Origin: Nannobrachium achirus
Lineage: Eukaryota; Chordata; Actinopteri; Myctophiformes; Myctophidae
DNA length: 64,000 nt
Direction of reading: 5' to 3'
NCBI GenBank assembly: GCA_963921795.1
Contig: OY997658.1
Location: forward strand, 50,966,462 to 51,030,461
Positions 33,660 to 45,654 of the stretch are shown in pieces. Made by a program: the position numbers and the translations under genes. The stretch's first letter is position 1. Each line of letters starts with the position of its first letter. The notes below the pieces were generated by a model. That model ran no database searches and was not told the origin of the DNA. It was given only the letters and a program-made list of their open reading frames with translations.

Positions 33660-34040
33660 AGGGGTTCCCAAACTTTTTTGTCTCAGGGCACCCCATAAAT
33701 ATTTCTTTAATCCGAGGCACCCCTACATTATAATTTTCACTCCCAGCACCTTATATAGCATAGCGTCGTTGTCGGGTGGAATCCTTGTATGTCAAAAACC
33801 GTTCGTTTTGTATTTATCATCTATAAAATGTACTAAACTAGTAAAACAGCAGATCTACAAGCACACAACGCCGCGTTGTGTGCTTGTAGATCGGCTGTTT
33901 TCACTAGTTTTGTGCGACAGTCTTGTATGATGAATTATGATGATTATATTATGAGGAAAACGTTTTTTTCAAGTGTCCAAATAAATTACAAATATTATCA
34001 AATTATCTCGTGGCACCGAGATTTGCTTGGTTTACATTCT
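33660..34040. mobile_element. hAT-type repeat with palindrome
   Basis: Starts 'caggggttcccaaac' and 'tctcagggcacccc', a phrase shared with the remnant at 8424-8490. It contains palindrome copy 16; related sequence (gtcgggtggaatccttgtat) recurs at 42375. The right end is not defined. Confidence 0.5.
33842..33901. repeat. short palindromic repeat, copy 16 (paired variant)
   Basis: Left arm aacagcagatctacaagcac and right arm gtgcttgtagatcggctgtt. Both arms carry the same departures from the usual sequence (aacag/ctgtt and gcac/gtgc), so pairing is kept. Confidence 0.85.
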
Positions 34041-34267
34041 CCAGTGCAGCGTGGCATGAGGTGAGCATGGCTCCATAGCTGAGCCGACGTCAGCCATGAC
34101 TTATACGTTTTGCTGGTTTCACAGTGTTTTCCCTTTTAGATTTAGGCGCGAGGCAGAGCGTTCTCAAAGATTTCCACCCCGGAAATCGTTTTCAACCCCT
34201 GAAATCACTGTTGTCGTCTAAACGGACGGCATATCTGACATTTATTTTGCCGTTTTCCTTTGCCGTC

Positions 34268-34393
<126 letters not shown>

Positions 34394-34394
34394 G

Positions 34395-34509
34395 TTGAGT
34401 CTGAGGGACAACGATCTGATCTCTCTGCCCAAGGAGATTGGTGACCTGGCCCAGCTCAAAGAGCTGCACATCCAAGGCAACAGGCTGACTGTGCTGCCCC
34501 CTGAACTAG
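34395..34509 (+). CDS. RSU1: RSU1 exon 7, leucine-rich repeats
   Basis: The 115-nt exon starts in phase 0 and encodes [20 protein letters not shown] then [18 protein letters not shown], two LRR units. The acceptor follows directly on a (CT)n array, and a (CA)n array begins 7 bp after the exon (donor gtgatg, weaker than consensus). It ends with one base (G) of a Gly codon. Confidence 0.93.
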
Positions 34510-34514
34510 GTGAT

Positions 34515-34516
<2 letters not shown>

Positions 34517-34561
<45 letters not shown>
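34517..34561. repeat. (CA)n microsatellite at exon 7 donor
   Basis: About 22 CA units just downstream of the donor. Confidence 0.95.
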
Positions 34562-34563
<2 letters not shown>

Positions 34564-34859
34564 GGCTGTGTGGGTGTTCTAGTTCTAGTCATCTAGTTCA
34601 CTGCACGGCAGCTGCCCCATGAACTAGATGATGACGCGTACACACGCACACAGCCCGCCCATCAGCAGAAATTGTTTATGAATCTTGTGTTACTTGGAGG
34701 TGTGTAAGTTCAGGTCACACTCAGTATGCTGCTCTTCACAGAGGAAGCCCAACACTTTCCAGCATGCATTTCTGTGGCACGCATGCACACAGACAGACAG
34801 AGAGCAGACATACATAGTCGCTGTGAGAAATTATAGTTTTTTCCTATGTCGCCTGTGAG

Positions 34860-34941
34860 GAGGCTGTCTGGGAGACAGACAGACAGACAGTTGTATGGTT
34901 AGGCTGTGAGGAGGCAATCTGGGAGAGAGACTGACACACAC

Positions 34942-34978
<37 letters not shown>

Positions 34979-35140
34979 ATGATGACCCAGACTGAACGCT
35001 TCACAGAGCCACATCCATCCCCACCGAGGTCACCGGGAGTCCTAGCACTCACTGACAGCCTGTCCACACTCACGCACACGCACGCACACGCATGCATACA
35101 GTACATGCACGCACGCACGCACACACACACACGCACAGCT
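34860..35140. repeat. (ACAG)n and CA/CG-rich simple sequence
   Basis: Several short (gaca)n runs and cacg-rich stretches, low complexity. Confidence 0.7.
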
Positions 35141-35359
35141 CACACAAACCTTAGCAGACATGCATGTATACATACACACTTTTTTCGTTCCATTTGTCTT
35201 GTCTTGTTGACATGATTAAAAGGTGGATGTTATTATCGTCAGGGCGCTGGTTGGAGAAGCAGAGAGAGGTGTGAACGGGAAAGGGTTGTTTAGACGAGAG
35301 AGAGAGAGAGAGAGAGAGAAATTGATAGTATATGGAAAAAATCACACCTGTGTGAACTG

Positions 35360-35571
35360 AGCGGTGGTCCCCCCCCCCCCCCCCGTGTGTGTGTGTGTGT
35401 GTGTGTGGCCTGAACAACAGCGCCCCTCCCTTAACATGTGTGGTCAGAAAAGGTACTACACCACAGGCTTGAGGCTACATACAGACCCACATACAAACCC
35501 ACATACATACAAACAAACAAACATACCTACACACACGGCCACGCTATGGAGACGGTGTGACCACCGCTCAA
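35360..35571 (-). mobile_element. MITE with gagcggtggt ends
   Basis: Bounded by tgagcggtggt and its complement accaccgctca. The right part (cggccacgctatggagac) matches the complement of the units at 43049-43410. A C15 run and (GT)n have expanded just inside the left end. Confidence 0.55.
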
Positions 35572-35824
35572 AAAGAGGAGAGGAGAGGAGAGAGGAGAAC
35601 AGCAGGGGCTTATTAGAATCCTTCTGTCACGGCTCCCTAACCCGTTGAGACCTGAGGGACGACTCGACAAATGGATTAAAGTTGGATCTATGATAGTTGG
35701 ATCTTACAGGCTCTACCAGCTGATAGATATGGCTGTGTTCGGTTATTGTTTTAAGATTAGAGCATTTGAAGTTGTTGACCTAGCGATATATTCAGATGTA
35801 TCTTACACTAATGTCTCAGATATT

Positions 35825-36300
35825 TCATAGAAGAAAAGGTTTAAAGCCTCCATCTGTGATCTCTTCCCCTTTGTTGTCGATATGTAGAACGGCAGAAACA
35901 ATATTAACTCATTGATAACTAAGAAAAAACTGCGACTTTCTCGGTTGCCCGCCACGATAAAATATGATTTTCTTACCTTTTTATGTGATCGACGCTTTTT
36001 GCGCATGCACAAGGCGCGTGCACGGTCGCTAAATCTGCATGTATCATGCCATACAAGGCCGATCACAAAAGCATTCGTGCTAGCGCGACCAAACGTTAGC
36101 ATGCTATAAGCAGACAAGCTAGCAAGAAATGCTGCAGGTCATGTGACAGGATCTAGAAACAGAAAAAATGGGGTTTTGTCAGCAAGCTTTTGAATGGGAG
36201 CCAATGCAGATCCGGATCTTGTTTCCGGCGCAGACAGGAAGCACTTTATTTTTGGTATCATTGATCCAAAGGGATATCCTTATCGACCGAGGGAGATACT
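35825..36300. other. RSU1: intronic stretch, unclassified repeat-like
   Basis: GC- and AT-mixed sequence with 'gcgcatgcacaaggcgcgtgc'-type motifs. The open frames seen here have no recognisable homology. No firm feature. Confidence 0.35.
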
Positions 36301-36365
36301 AGACTCTTTGAGGTAGTGAGTCACTCTGCTACACTCATCCCCCTTTTGACCTCCTCCCTCGTCCA

Positions 36366-36440
36366 GGCACCAATGTAACGCCCGGGATTCTAACCCGGGT
36401 CTCCCATGTGAAAGTCCAATATCTTAACCATTGATCCAAC
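36366..36440 (-). mobile_element. tRNA-like SINE head
   Basis: On the - strand an A-box-like caatggttaagatattgga and a B-box-like gggttagaatccc are spaced as in a tRNA, but the acceptor stem does not pair well. The surrounding phrase 'ccgagggagatactagac' occurs on both sides (about 36278 and 36457). Likely a SINE or tRNA pseudogene rather than a working tRNA. Confidence 0.45.
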
Positions 36441-36679
36441 GGAATATCTCTATGGACCAAGGGAGATACTAGACTTTTGAGGCCATCAGGCTGAGGCAGT
36501 CACTCTGCTACACATGCGCATACCCTCTATTGTTTAGCACTCCTTTGATGCTGTTTCACAAATCACAGACTAGAGCTCGTCCTAAAAAATATTTTCAGTT
36601 GTGAGATAACACATTTCTTTAGTCCATGTCTACAAATGACTAATTCTCACACTTCTCAAGGTTTTGCCGTACAATCTTC

Positions 36680-36744
36680 AAAAATAGCAGGTGTACTAAG
36701 CTTGCAGCGCCGCACAAAGTGACGCCATGTGAGCTTATATCAGC
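36680..36744. repeat. short palindromic repeat, copy 17 (decayed)
   Basis: Left arm aaaaatagcaggtgtactaa, right arm tgtgagcttatatcagc, many mismatches. Confidence 0.5.
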
Positions 36745-36839
36745 AAAATGTTTTTAATGGCCAACGCAAAAAATCTTAAATGACACGGATGCTTTCTCGG
36801 ATTTAACGGGCTAAGCCCTTTGCCTTCTTTCCAGCCTTG

Positions 36840-37035
36840 TTAGGGAGAGACAACGAAAGAGGGAGGGAGAGAGATAGGAAGAGGAGGAGAGAGAATGAGA
36901 GACGGATGGAGGGAGAGAGGAGGGAGGGAGAGAAGGAGGGAAGGAGAGAGGAGAGAAGGAGGGAGAGGAGGAGGAGGAGGAGATATATAGGCATGGGGAA
37001 AGGGAGGAGAAAGCCAGGGAGAGGATGGAGAGAGA
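36840..37035. repeat. polypurine tract
   Basis: About 195 bp almost entirely A and G on the + strand (gagaggagggagggagagaa and similar). Such tracts can form triplex DNA. Low complexity, not coding. Confidence 0.85.
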
Positions 37036-37527
37036 TTATGTTGTGATTTATCAGCAACGACGCTTGTTTGGTGTAGATTTGTTAGATGTATTCAATGTAA
37101 GACGGACCTTTTGGCCACAAAATAATAAAGCTCTTTGATGGCGCCTGTCCTTTGTGGTACAGTAACTGGTAGTGGTTTCACCTCCGGTGATAACGGAATT
37201 CATTTATTTCTACCATATGATGTGCCGACACTTAAATGTTGAAATGCTCCACGCCCTCCTGTCAATGCTGCCTAGCTGTCACGAGAGTGTTCGGGAGTCC
37301 TGTATTAATAATTTTTATGTAATTTTTGGCCCCCGTATCGACTGCCAAAACAAATACTCTGTTGAAGGACGGCGTCACCCATTTCCAACCTATCTTCATA
37401 TAGTGTGTCTTCACTAATGTTCATTATAATATTGTACCATTTCTTTCTACTTGGTCTGTGTCTCAGAAGAGGGCTGGACTGTTCAGAAACCCGCCTACCA
37501 GTGACATCACTGGTAGGTGAATCCAAG

Positions 37528-37688
37528 AGAATTAGCCCTTCACTATGCCCCTCCCAGCCTTAGCAAGCAGGAAGTTATTCTAAGCTAGCATTGGACAAAA
37601 GCTTGCTTGCCTTGGCAAGCAGGAAGTTATTCTAAGATAGCATTGGACAAAAGCTTATTGGGAGGTGCATAGTGAAGGGCTAATTCAA
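37528..37688. mobile_element. small inverted-repeat element with internal tandem copy
   Basis: Ends gaattagcccttcactatgc and its complement are inverted repeats of about 28 bp. The interior has two direct copies of 'caggaagttattctaag..agcattggacaaaagctt'. Confidence 0.75.
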
Positions 37689-38409
37689 GGCTCCAAGCTA
37701 ATACCAGTAAGACTCCCTTATCGGGAGATAAACGACAGTCAGGTTGCATGGATACACAAATTGGCCTTAGCAACCTCATGGTGGCGCTAGAAGAGGGGCA
37801 TGTGAGAAATCGGGGGCGGAGGTTGTGGTTTGCCAGCCAAGGAGTGTGTGAAAAGTTTGGCATGGATAGGGGCAATGGTGCCGGACGTAAGAGTAGGGCT
37901 AAAAGTGTGACATGACTTTACGGACAGGCGGAGGGACTGACAGATAGACGGTGGAGGTTTTCATAGGAACTACGGGCTTTCTATTCCAGGAAAGTTGGCA
38001 TGCTTTTAATGGAACGTTCTCGTATTAATACAAATCTAAATAAAAACTTTGAAATCTTGTTGGACAAAGCCCTGGTAGCAGGCATGCATTCTTTGACAGA
38101 TTCTAGAAGATGTTGCCTTGTACACATAAGCTCCTTTCACATTTCTCTCATTATATGAGTAAGAGAGAGAGAGAGATTAGACGAAGAAAAAATACCTACG
38201 TTTGCCTCACAGAAACTGCTTTTATCTTCCACACAAGGCCCTGTCGTCGTCGTGTCAGTCAGTTTTTCAGGATGTAAGTGTTAAACACCTTCCGTCTGAC
38301 GATTCAAAGCATTTAAAGCCAGTTAGTCATGAGGCAGCATTTCATTGTGGGCTGTTCAGGATTTAGCCAGAAAGCCAGGGGATTGTATCATATTTAGCCA
38401 GCCAGTACT

Positions 38410-38582
<173 letters not shown>

Positions 38583-38873
38583 TGTGTCATGAGTGATGAT
38601 TAGCAGGCTCTCACTCCTCTCTGTCCAATAGTTCTTTATTTTTCTTCACACTATTAACATTTCCTCATTCTCTCTTTTATTGTTGTACTCTTTGTTTCAC
38701 TTTGTCTCGCTTGTTCCTCTCCTTTCTCTCTTTTATCTATGCCCTTTTTTAGACTCTGCCCTTTTTTAGACTCTCTCTCTCTTTGCAGTGAGAAAGCCCT
38801 TCATCGCCAGGCTAATCAAAGGCTAGATAATTAGTCCCGTGGTGCCCACATTCATCACATTAGCAACACCGAC

Positions 38874-38990
38874 CCGCCTTTCTAACATGTCAGTACGGAC
38901 AGCCACATGGGGGGGCGCCCTTCTACCCCATCCTTTCTAACATGTCAGTACGGACAGCCACATGGGGGGGCGCCCTTCTACCCCATCCGA
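38874..38990. repeat. tandem duplication, ~58 bp
   Basis: The unit tttctaacatgtcagtacgg plus acagccacatgggggggcgc and ccttctaccccatc occurs twice without differences. Confidence 0.9.
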
Positions 38991-39059
38991 CCCAGTGACA
39001 TTCTTCTCGCTCCTCTCCTCCCCTCCCCGCCTGCCTGCCTTTAGCTTGATGACGCAACT

Positions 39060-39620
39060 CAAATGTTTTTTGTTCTTTCTAAAGTTTGAATCCTCTCTCT
39101 CTCACTCTGTCCAGTCCATCCTTCCCTTTTTTTAATACAACATGCAGTAGGAATGTTCATGCATTTAGTGTCAATTTAAACTCTTACATTTATGTCAAAC
39201 ATACTCTGACTAAGAGTCATCCTGTGCTATTGACTCATTTTGGATTGAAAAGCATTTTTGAGGTTTTCGGCATTGCTGAACAATGGGCAGTGAGAAGACA
39301 TGATATGAAATGATAAGTCATATGTTTGCTTGCATTTTAAAGGTATATTATTGGAAGTCATAATGTTGTGTGAGTCATAAACTGTATCTCAGAAGCATAT
39401 CAAACGGATACCTTTTCTTTGAGATGTATGAATTCTTTCAGTCACCTAAAGCATTTTTGTCTCGATTTATCACTGTTTTATTTTCTCTGTCACTCTGTCC
39501 CTTTGGCTTCACTCTTACTTTCTCTCTTGACTGATGGTAGGTGTGGCGCTCCACCTCAGCAATACATCTCCCAGGGGTCTAGCGCATTGTAACGGGGACA
39601 GACTCCCTAGTGTTACCGGC
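39060..39620. other. RSU1: intronic stretch, no feature
   Basis: AT-rich sequence with no recognised repeat or frame. Confidence 0.35.
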
Positions 39621-39659
39621 TGATAACAACAATAAGCCACTCCCAACCTACTTGAAAAG

Positions 39660-39995
39660 TTCTAGTTTAGTTTTAGTTGACTAAATATCATAAGACAATA
39701 GTTGACTAAATCTACACTTGACTTTCTCGACACAGATGTATTTTGGCAGGCCTTGACGCGTCACAGCGTGACACGTTGTGAGCTTGTAGATCTGCTATTT
39801 TCAAAGTACAACACCCCGAGTGCAACCAAACATAAAATGACTTTAGTTCTAATGGTTCTCTTCTCCACTAGACCCTCCCTAACATTTTAGTTTAGTTTTT
39901 ATTTGTTGGAGAAATTGACAATATAGTCGTAGTTTTAGTCATCATAGCTTAGTTTTTATTTTTCGCCATACTTTGTCAACGAAATTAACACTGAG
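39660..39995 (-). mobile_element. hAT-like MITE (family 3)
   Basis: In reverse it matches 18940-19250 (aaaaactaagctatgatgac; ctcggggtgttg). It ends just 18 bp before the RSU1 exon 8 acceptor and carries palindrome copy 18 at the family's usual place. Confidence 0.55.
39755..39802. repeat. short palindromic repeat, copy 18 (left arm shortened)
   Basis: Centre gacgcgtcacagcgtgacac and right arm gttgtgagcttgtagatctg plus ctattttcaaa. The left outer arm is missing. Confidence 0.65.
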
Positions 39996-40013
39996 TCTCT
40001 TTTCCCCCATCAG

Positions 40014-40146
40014 GTAACTTGGACCTGACCGGGCCCAAGCAGGTGTTCAAGGCAGAGAACAACCCGTGGGTCACCCCCATCGCAGACCAGTTCCAGCTGG
40101 GCGTCTCGCACGTCTTCGAGTACGTCCGCTCTGAGACGTACAAATA
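40014..40146 (+). CDS. RSU1: RSU1 exon 8, C-terminal cap region
   Basis: The 133-nt exon completes a Gly codon and encodes NLDLTGPKQVFKAENNPW then VTPIADQFQLGVSHVFEYV and RSETYK, the conserved segment after the last LRR that in RSU1 forms the C-terminal cap. The acceptor is tcccccatcag and the donor is gtaagt. Two bases (TA) of a Tyr codon are left, so another exon must follow. That exon is not visible in the window. Confidence 0.94.
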
Positions 40147-41280
40147 GTAAGTGAACCGACGCCCGCCTCCAGCAACACCACATGTACTGTAGGCAAACGA
40201 ATGCATTTAAACAAACAGAACATACAGACTTAATGAGTGCTCCGGATTTCTCTGAGTAAAACCTTTTGCTTTTATGCTTGCTTTGGTGCTTTTACTGTTG
40301 AGCACCGAAACACTTTCACCCGAGAGTTTGGGGATTGTATCAAACATATTGTTGCTGTCGGGCAGAAACCTCTTTTTGAGCTTGTAGATCAGCTGCATGA
40401 CTGATTATTATTATTATTATTATTTTTTTTTATTCTGAAAGGTAACACTTTTGGACACCTGACGGCAATGATATATTAGAGACGGCAACGATATATTAGA
40501 GATGCGACAAATAACTGTTTGTTTGGAACTGTAGGAGAATACTGTAGGTTCGATGTTCAAGGTAAGGCTGCGTTTAGTCAGACTGCTTGTTGGGTTGTGA
40601 TCGCAGCAAATCAATCCTGCAAAGATCAGTATGACGCGTATCTTTAATTATCTCCGTGTACATTTCTCTGTGTTCTCCTTGGAGTGTGAATACTCACACG
40701 TCATGTGTCATCACCCCTCTCTGCCCCTCGCTCAAGCTAAACCAATCCCGGCTCTCCATGTCTCTTTGCCATGGTTGATGACCAACGGTGAGCAATTATG
40801 CACCTTTATAAAAGTGTTGACTGACCCACTTTAGGTTTTATATTAAGACATACAGTATGTTTCCTGCTGCTTAAATGAGTAGTCCACCACCAAAAAATGA
40901 CTTATTTTCCATAAATTAGACACACCATGAAGGCTGGAATTGAATGGAGATTTTTCAGTTTTTTGTGGCTGGTCAGTAGGAGACTCTTTGAGTCTCCATT
41001 GAGACTCCGCTGGTCATTAAATTATCTTTGTCTTTGTAAGAAGATGACAGTGGGTTAATTTGTCCACTGCACAAATAAGCCTCTCCCACAGCCCCAATTA
41101 ACAAGCCATGTATGATGATGGATATTTCACCTTTAATAAAACCCGCCAGGCCATGTGCTATATTTGACACGCTAAAAGTCACACCAGCAGTTGAATCCAA
41201 ACACTGAGAATATATTCCCATGGGAAGAGTGATGGTCTAATGTGTGTTTATATATATCTTTTTAAAGATACTTAAATAAG
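40147..41280 (+). other. RSU1: start of final RSU1 intron, few features
   Basis: It holds one palindrome arm (40376-40395: gagcttgtagatcagctgca) and a short (TTA)n. No other recognisable element and no terminal exon was seen. Confidence 0.45.
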
Positions 41281-41284
41281 GTGT

Positions 41285-41612
41285 TGTTGTGACCGTAAGG
41301 TCGCAGTTACTATCAAAACCTCCACCGGCTGTCTGTCTGTCAGTCTGTCCGTCACACCATGAGCCATGAGGCCCAGGAGCCGATCTCCTGTTTCCTTGCT
41401 ACGTGAGGCAGCTTCATGTATAAGTACACCACCTGGACATGACGCTAGTATGTTGCAGGGACGTATCCCCAATCCAACCCTTGATGCTGAGTGCCAAGCA
41501 GGGAGGCACTGGGTCCCATTTTTCTGAGTCTTTGGTATGACCCGGCCAGGGATCGAACCCCCACCTCCCAGTCTCAGGGCGGACACTCTAACCATAAGGC
41601 CACTGAGCTGGT
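41285..41612 (-). mobile_element. tRNA-derived SINE, second family
   Basis: On the - strand it starts agctcagtggccttatggtt (A box) with B box ggttcgatccc, then 'ggcactcagcatcaagggtt'. This head and body resemble a SINE type common in percomorph fish. The far end has 'gcgaccttacggtca', similar to the gcgaccgaaggtcgca modules at 24432 and 62810. Non-coding. Confidence 0.75.
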
Positions 41613-41634
41613 ACATATTAGGGCAGCCCCTCTA

Positions 41635-41935
41635 TTAGGGATCATGTCACGATAATTGGGACAAAGATTATTGCGTTTAGCGATATTATGGCAATACTCA
41701 AAATATGCTTAAATGACTTAAAAAGCCGCTTTTGTTAACCCCAGCATCTGTATTCTGGGGGGAACGTGTAGTGGGACTGAATTTACATTTTCAACAAACG
41801 CCAATTCATCCTCACGTATGACGGAGGACAATTTCACAATAAGTCAAAACTCAAAATCACTACGATAAGATTATAGCAAGTGTTTTTTTTTATCACCATA
41901 AAAGATTATAATGATTATCGTCCCATCCCTTGTAC
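41635..41935 (-). mobile_element. hAT-like repeat (family 4), no palindrome
   Basis: Right end gattatcgtcccatccct and interior 'cacgataattgggacaaag' match the copy at 23370-23800 in reverse. Confidence 0.5.
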
Positions 41936-42440
41936 ATATTGTGAGCATACATAGGTTGCTCCGGTGGGTCAACCAGCCAACATGCTGACCACATAGACGT
42001 AGTGTCCAAGGTCCAAGTCCATGTCTTTCCCCCTCTGTTGGTCATTCATCTCCTTACAGTAACTTTCCCCTGTAGTCTTGTCACAATAAAGCAGAATATG
42101 TTTCCTTTCTAGTGAAGAATCAAGATTGGAACACGATACTCTGTGTGTGCGTGTGCGCGTGCGTGTGTGCGTGCGTGTGTGTGAAGGAGCGTTACAATGT
42201 GTGTAGAAAAAGTGGTATCCATTGTTATTTCTCTGGCTGTCTGTTCCTCCCAGCAGAAAGAGAGAGACGCTGTAAATCCGCCTGTTTGAATGCTTTAAAA
42301 CTGCTAGAGAGCTGCTGGGGCACGCTCTGGAACTGATCCGTGTGCGTGCGTGTGTGTGTGTGTATTGTTGTTGTCAGGTGGAAACCTTGTATGTCCAAAA
42401 CCTCCCTTTTTTATTCATTTTAAAAACGATTTTATATACT

Positions 42441-42506
42441 GAAAATAGCCGATCCGCAAGCACAGAACGCCTCGCATCGCGAGGCGTTGTGTGCTTGTAG
42501 GCTTTA
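42441..42506. repeat. short palindromic repeat, copy 20 (paired variant)
   Basis: Left arm gaaaatagccgatccgcaag, then cacagaacgcctcgc, atcgc, and gaggcgttgtgtgcttgtag. The cac/gtg change is present in both arms. The right outer end has diverged. Confidence 0.8.
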
Positions 42507-42607
42507 TTCACTACTTTTGTGCGACACTCTTGTGCAATGAAGTAGGGTTTTAATTTACCAAAAGAGTTGAAACTTGGAGATACATTATGAGGTTTCTGCC
42601 TGACAGT

Positions 42608-42610
<3 letters not shown>

Positions 42611-42680
<70 letters not shown>
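42611..42680. repeat. (GT)n microsatellite
   Basis: About 35 GT units followed by (GCGT)n. Confidence 0.95.
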
Positions 42681-42685
<5 letters not shown>

Positions 42686-43048
42686 GCGTGCGTGCGTGCG
42701 TGCGTGCGCGCATGATTGTGGCTGTGAGCATGAGCATGTCTCACCAATAGTTTTTCGGGGGGTTTGTGTGTACTGTATGCGTTTAACTCTGAGGTTGTCT
42801 TGACAATGTTGTGTGTGTGTGTGTGTGTGATCGATGTCTGTGCAACTGCAAATTAGTCTTGTCTTGAAACTATTCTTGCTGCTGCAAAGACATGTAGGGG
42901 CTGTTCTTGCCTGGTGTGTTGGTGGCTGAACCCTGCAGGAATATGTCCCCATGTGAAGTGTAGTTGTATCTTGTCATGTTTCTTGACCTCTATTACACAA
43001 AAGAACCTGACCTTTCAACATTCAGTGGTTTTTCTGTAATCTGTAGTT

Positions 43049-43410
43049 TTTGAGCGGTGGTAAACCGCTCCATAGAGTGGCTGTGCGTGTGTCTGTAGCC
43101 ACTTTTTCCTCAGTGTTTTGCCATAGCAATGTTTGTGTGTGTAGCCTGTATTACATCACCAATTACATCCTAGACATATATCCTAGTCTGAAGACGTTAT
43201 GCAAGCACGACCACCGCTCACTTCAAATTAGGTGTGATTTTGAGCGGTGGTAAACCGCTCCATAAAGTGGCTGGGTGTGTGTCTGTAGCCACTTTTTCCT
43301 CAGCGTTTTGCCATATCATTGTGTGTGTGTGTATGTAGCATAGCCTGTACATCCTAGACTTAAATCCTAGTCTGAAGACGTTATGTAAGCATGACCACCG
43401 CTCACTTCAC
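43049..43410. mobile_element. tandem pair of gagcggtggt-ended units
   Basis: Two units of about 180 bp in direct order each begin gagcggtggtaaaccgctcc and end gaccaccgctcactt. They share 'gtagccactttttcctcag' and 'cctagtctgaagacgttatg'. A third copy lies inverted at 35360-35571. The inverted ends suggest a MITE; the pair may come from tandem insertion or unequal exchange. Confidence 0.75.
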
Positions 43411-43605
43411 ATTGGGTGTGATTTTTTGAATAATTAGGCTCAGAAAGGTGAGTTCAGTTGTCTCTGGACGTACTTTCTCTCTGACGGTAGGTCACATCTC
43501 TGCAGGGTGTTTTTGTAATCATTTTTTCATCAACTCTTGCATATTTTCTCAATATTTGACAAAGTCATCACTTGCTGTTATCCATTGGATGTTGAGGGAA
43601 ACCAA

Positions 43606-43607
<2 letters not shown>

Positions 43608-43652
<45 letters not shown>
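43608..43652. repeat. (GT)n microsatellite
   Basis: About 22 GT units. Confidence 0.95.
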
Positions 43653-43654
<2 letters not shown>

Positions 43655-44630
43655 GAGCTGGGATCGGGCCCCTTTTTTCTGTCCGACCCGAACCTGTGTC
43701 CGACAGTTTTCTGTCCGACCCGAGTCGACGTCCGAGCATTAATCATGAAAAAGCGTCCGACCCGAGCCGAGGCCCGAACCTTATGTTTTCAACGCTTTTT
43801 CGCCTCGTTTCTTTTTCTTTGAGGAAGCCACTGATTTACACTCACTAGCAAACGTGTTATAATGTGCAGTGAGTGCATGCAGCGTGCCTGTTTGTTACCC
43901 TTAATAATATTAAGCCACATTGTGGCTTGTGAAAGTGTTTTAAATAATTACACAAGTAGGCTACGTTAGATTATTAAATAATAGGCTATAACGTGCACTG
44001 CGCGTCTGGTGACTCTTGTCTGACTGCAGTCAGTGACTCGCTGCAGTCACACACTTAAAATCCTCTTTTACAAACTGTTAATAAAGTATTCACATAAACC
44101 TTTTCCACATGTTCAATCAATATCAAAATGTATTCAGTCTTACCAGCATAGACGAATCTGACATCTGCTTTTAATATCCAGCGTCCACAAACGGCCAGTC
44201 CACGGCCAGTTGGCCGTCTTTCTTAATCAAAAACTATTATTAATCCAACCATTATGGTTTATGGGTTTTAGGCTAAGGCTACATTCTACATCGGACTTTT
44301 TAATTATGTCTGCGTTGACAACTACGTTGAAATGCGTCCATACCGCGGCGCTGATTTCCCTCTTTCGTTTTCAATTGCTTTAAACTTTACCGTAGACAAG
44401 TTAACTTTTATCTCGGCTGGCGGCAACATTATCTCTCACTCATTCGCTTTTTCTTCTCGTGTATCTGTTTGTTTGTTTGTTTGTTCTCTGTCACATATGA
44501 CACTCCGTCTCCCTTCCTTTTCCCCAATATGAACATGTGTGCATGGTTGTCAAGACAACGCACTGAGCGTAGCCACGTGCAGTGCACCAGAAAGACAAGG
44601 AAATAATAGCACACACAGAGACATGGGCCA
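43655..44630. other. unclassified stretch with gtccgacccga motifs
   Basis: It has three to four close copies of 'tgtccgacccga' within 110 bp, then AT-rich sequence without recognisable features. It may be the end of a hAT-like element starting 'gagctgggatcgggccc'; unproven. Confidence 0.35.
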
Positions 44631-44639
44631 ATTGTGTTC

Positions 44640-45250
44640 GCACAGATGACGCCCGACAAAGCCGCTGTGGATTTGAATCCACAACCTCTGTGATGGTGGG
44701 CGGGGACTGTCTTACCACCAGGCCTAGAATTCTGTCTTTTTAGGGGCAAGGCCACTTGGCCTTTGATGTTGTCCATTTTTTGAGGGCACAAAGGCCAAAT
44801 TCCAGGGCAAGAAGGCCGTGAAATAAAACAAGATTTTAGTCCTTTGAAATAATTAATTGAATTTAAGGGTTAAAGATGATTTAAAATGTATGACTATCTG
44901 CATTTAAATTATGGTATATTTACAATCTGCTTTAAATATATGCTCAACCATGCACCAATCACTGGTTTGGTATAGATGTCGACTCAGGGGAGTTATGAAT
45001 TCAGAATCTCAAAACATATTGACAAGACAGACACGCTTCTTCGTCTTTCGTGTATCATCGTCCTGGTGTCTACATGACAAGAAAGACACACTGGTGTCTA
45101 CATATTGACAAGAAAGAGACAGAAGAGAAAGTGGTACAGGCTCAGGTCATGCCATTATTTTGAGGGGCACACGGCCTAACTGAGGGGCAACGACGGCCAT
45201 GGCCTCCTTGAAATTCCTGCCCTGCTTACCACTGTGCCCCCCCTCGAGCG
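44640..45250 (-). mobile_element. tRNA-derived SINE split by a hAT element
   Basis: On the - strand gggcacagtggtaagacagt (A box) and gtggattcaaatccac (B box) are tRNA-like. The hAT element at 44719-45224 interrupts it, with cttaccac duplicated on both sides, so the original SINE head can be read across. Confidence 0.65.
44719..45224. mobile_element. hAT non-autonomous element A, 506 bp
   Basis: Ends caggcctagaattct and, complemented, cagggcaggaaatttcaagg. Perfect 8-bp duplication cttaccac (44711-44718 and 45225-45232). The interior has 'ggggcaaggccacttggcct' and 'gggcaacgacggccatggcc'. It is inverted relative to the sister copy at 60622-61924. No transposase frame. Confidence 0.88.
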
Positions 45251-45654
45251 ACTGGCCTCAGCAGGTCTTAATGGTTTAAAGGTTTAATTTTAATAGAATT
45301 GACAGGGTCGCTCAAAGGATCTCTGCGTCTCCTTTGTGCCCCCTCAGCAGCAGCTGTCTGGCTGGGATGATGGAGAGCTCTGTCTGCCAGCAGCTCAATA
45401 CGCTGTGGCTGTTGTTTGCTTTGATGCTGATCACTCGATATAGCAGGACCCACTGTTATGATGGATCACCGTCCCTCCGCGCAGGGCAGGGCAGGCCAGG
45501 CCAGGTCCACCGACCTATACAGACCTGGACGACCACGCATTGGTGGGAAAAGTGCTCAAATGTTTTACTTAAAGTGGGCGTGTCACGCCCCCCAAAACCC
45601 GCCCAAAACAGCTAAATAAGGCTATCAAATTTGCATTTTTTTATGATGTGAAGT

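Noticed and set aside
36366-36440. Possible tRNA-Glu-like gene on the - strand
   Set aside because: Boxes are tRNA-like but anticodon and acceptor stems pair poorly; kept only as a SINE head.
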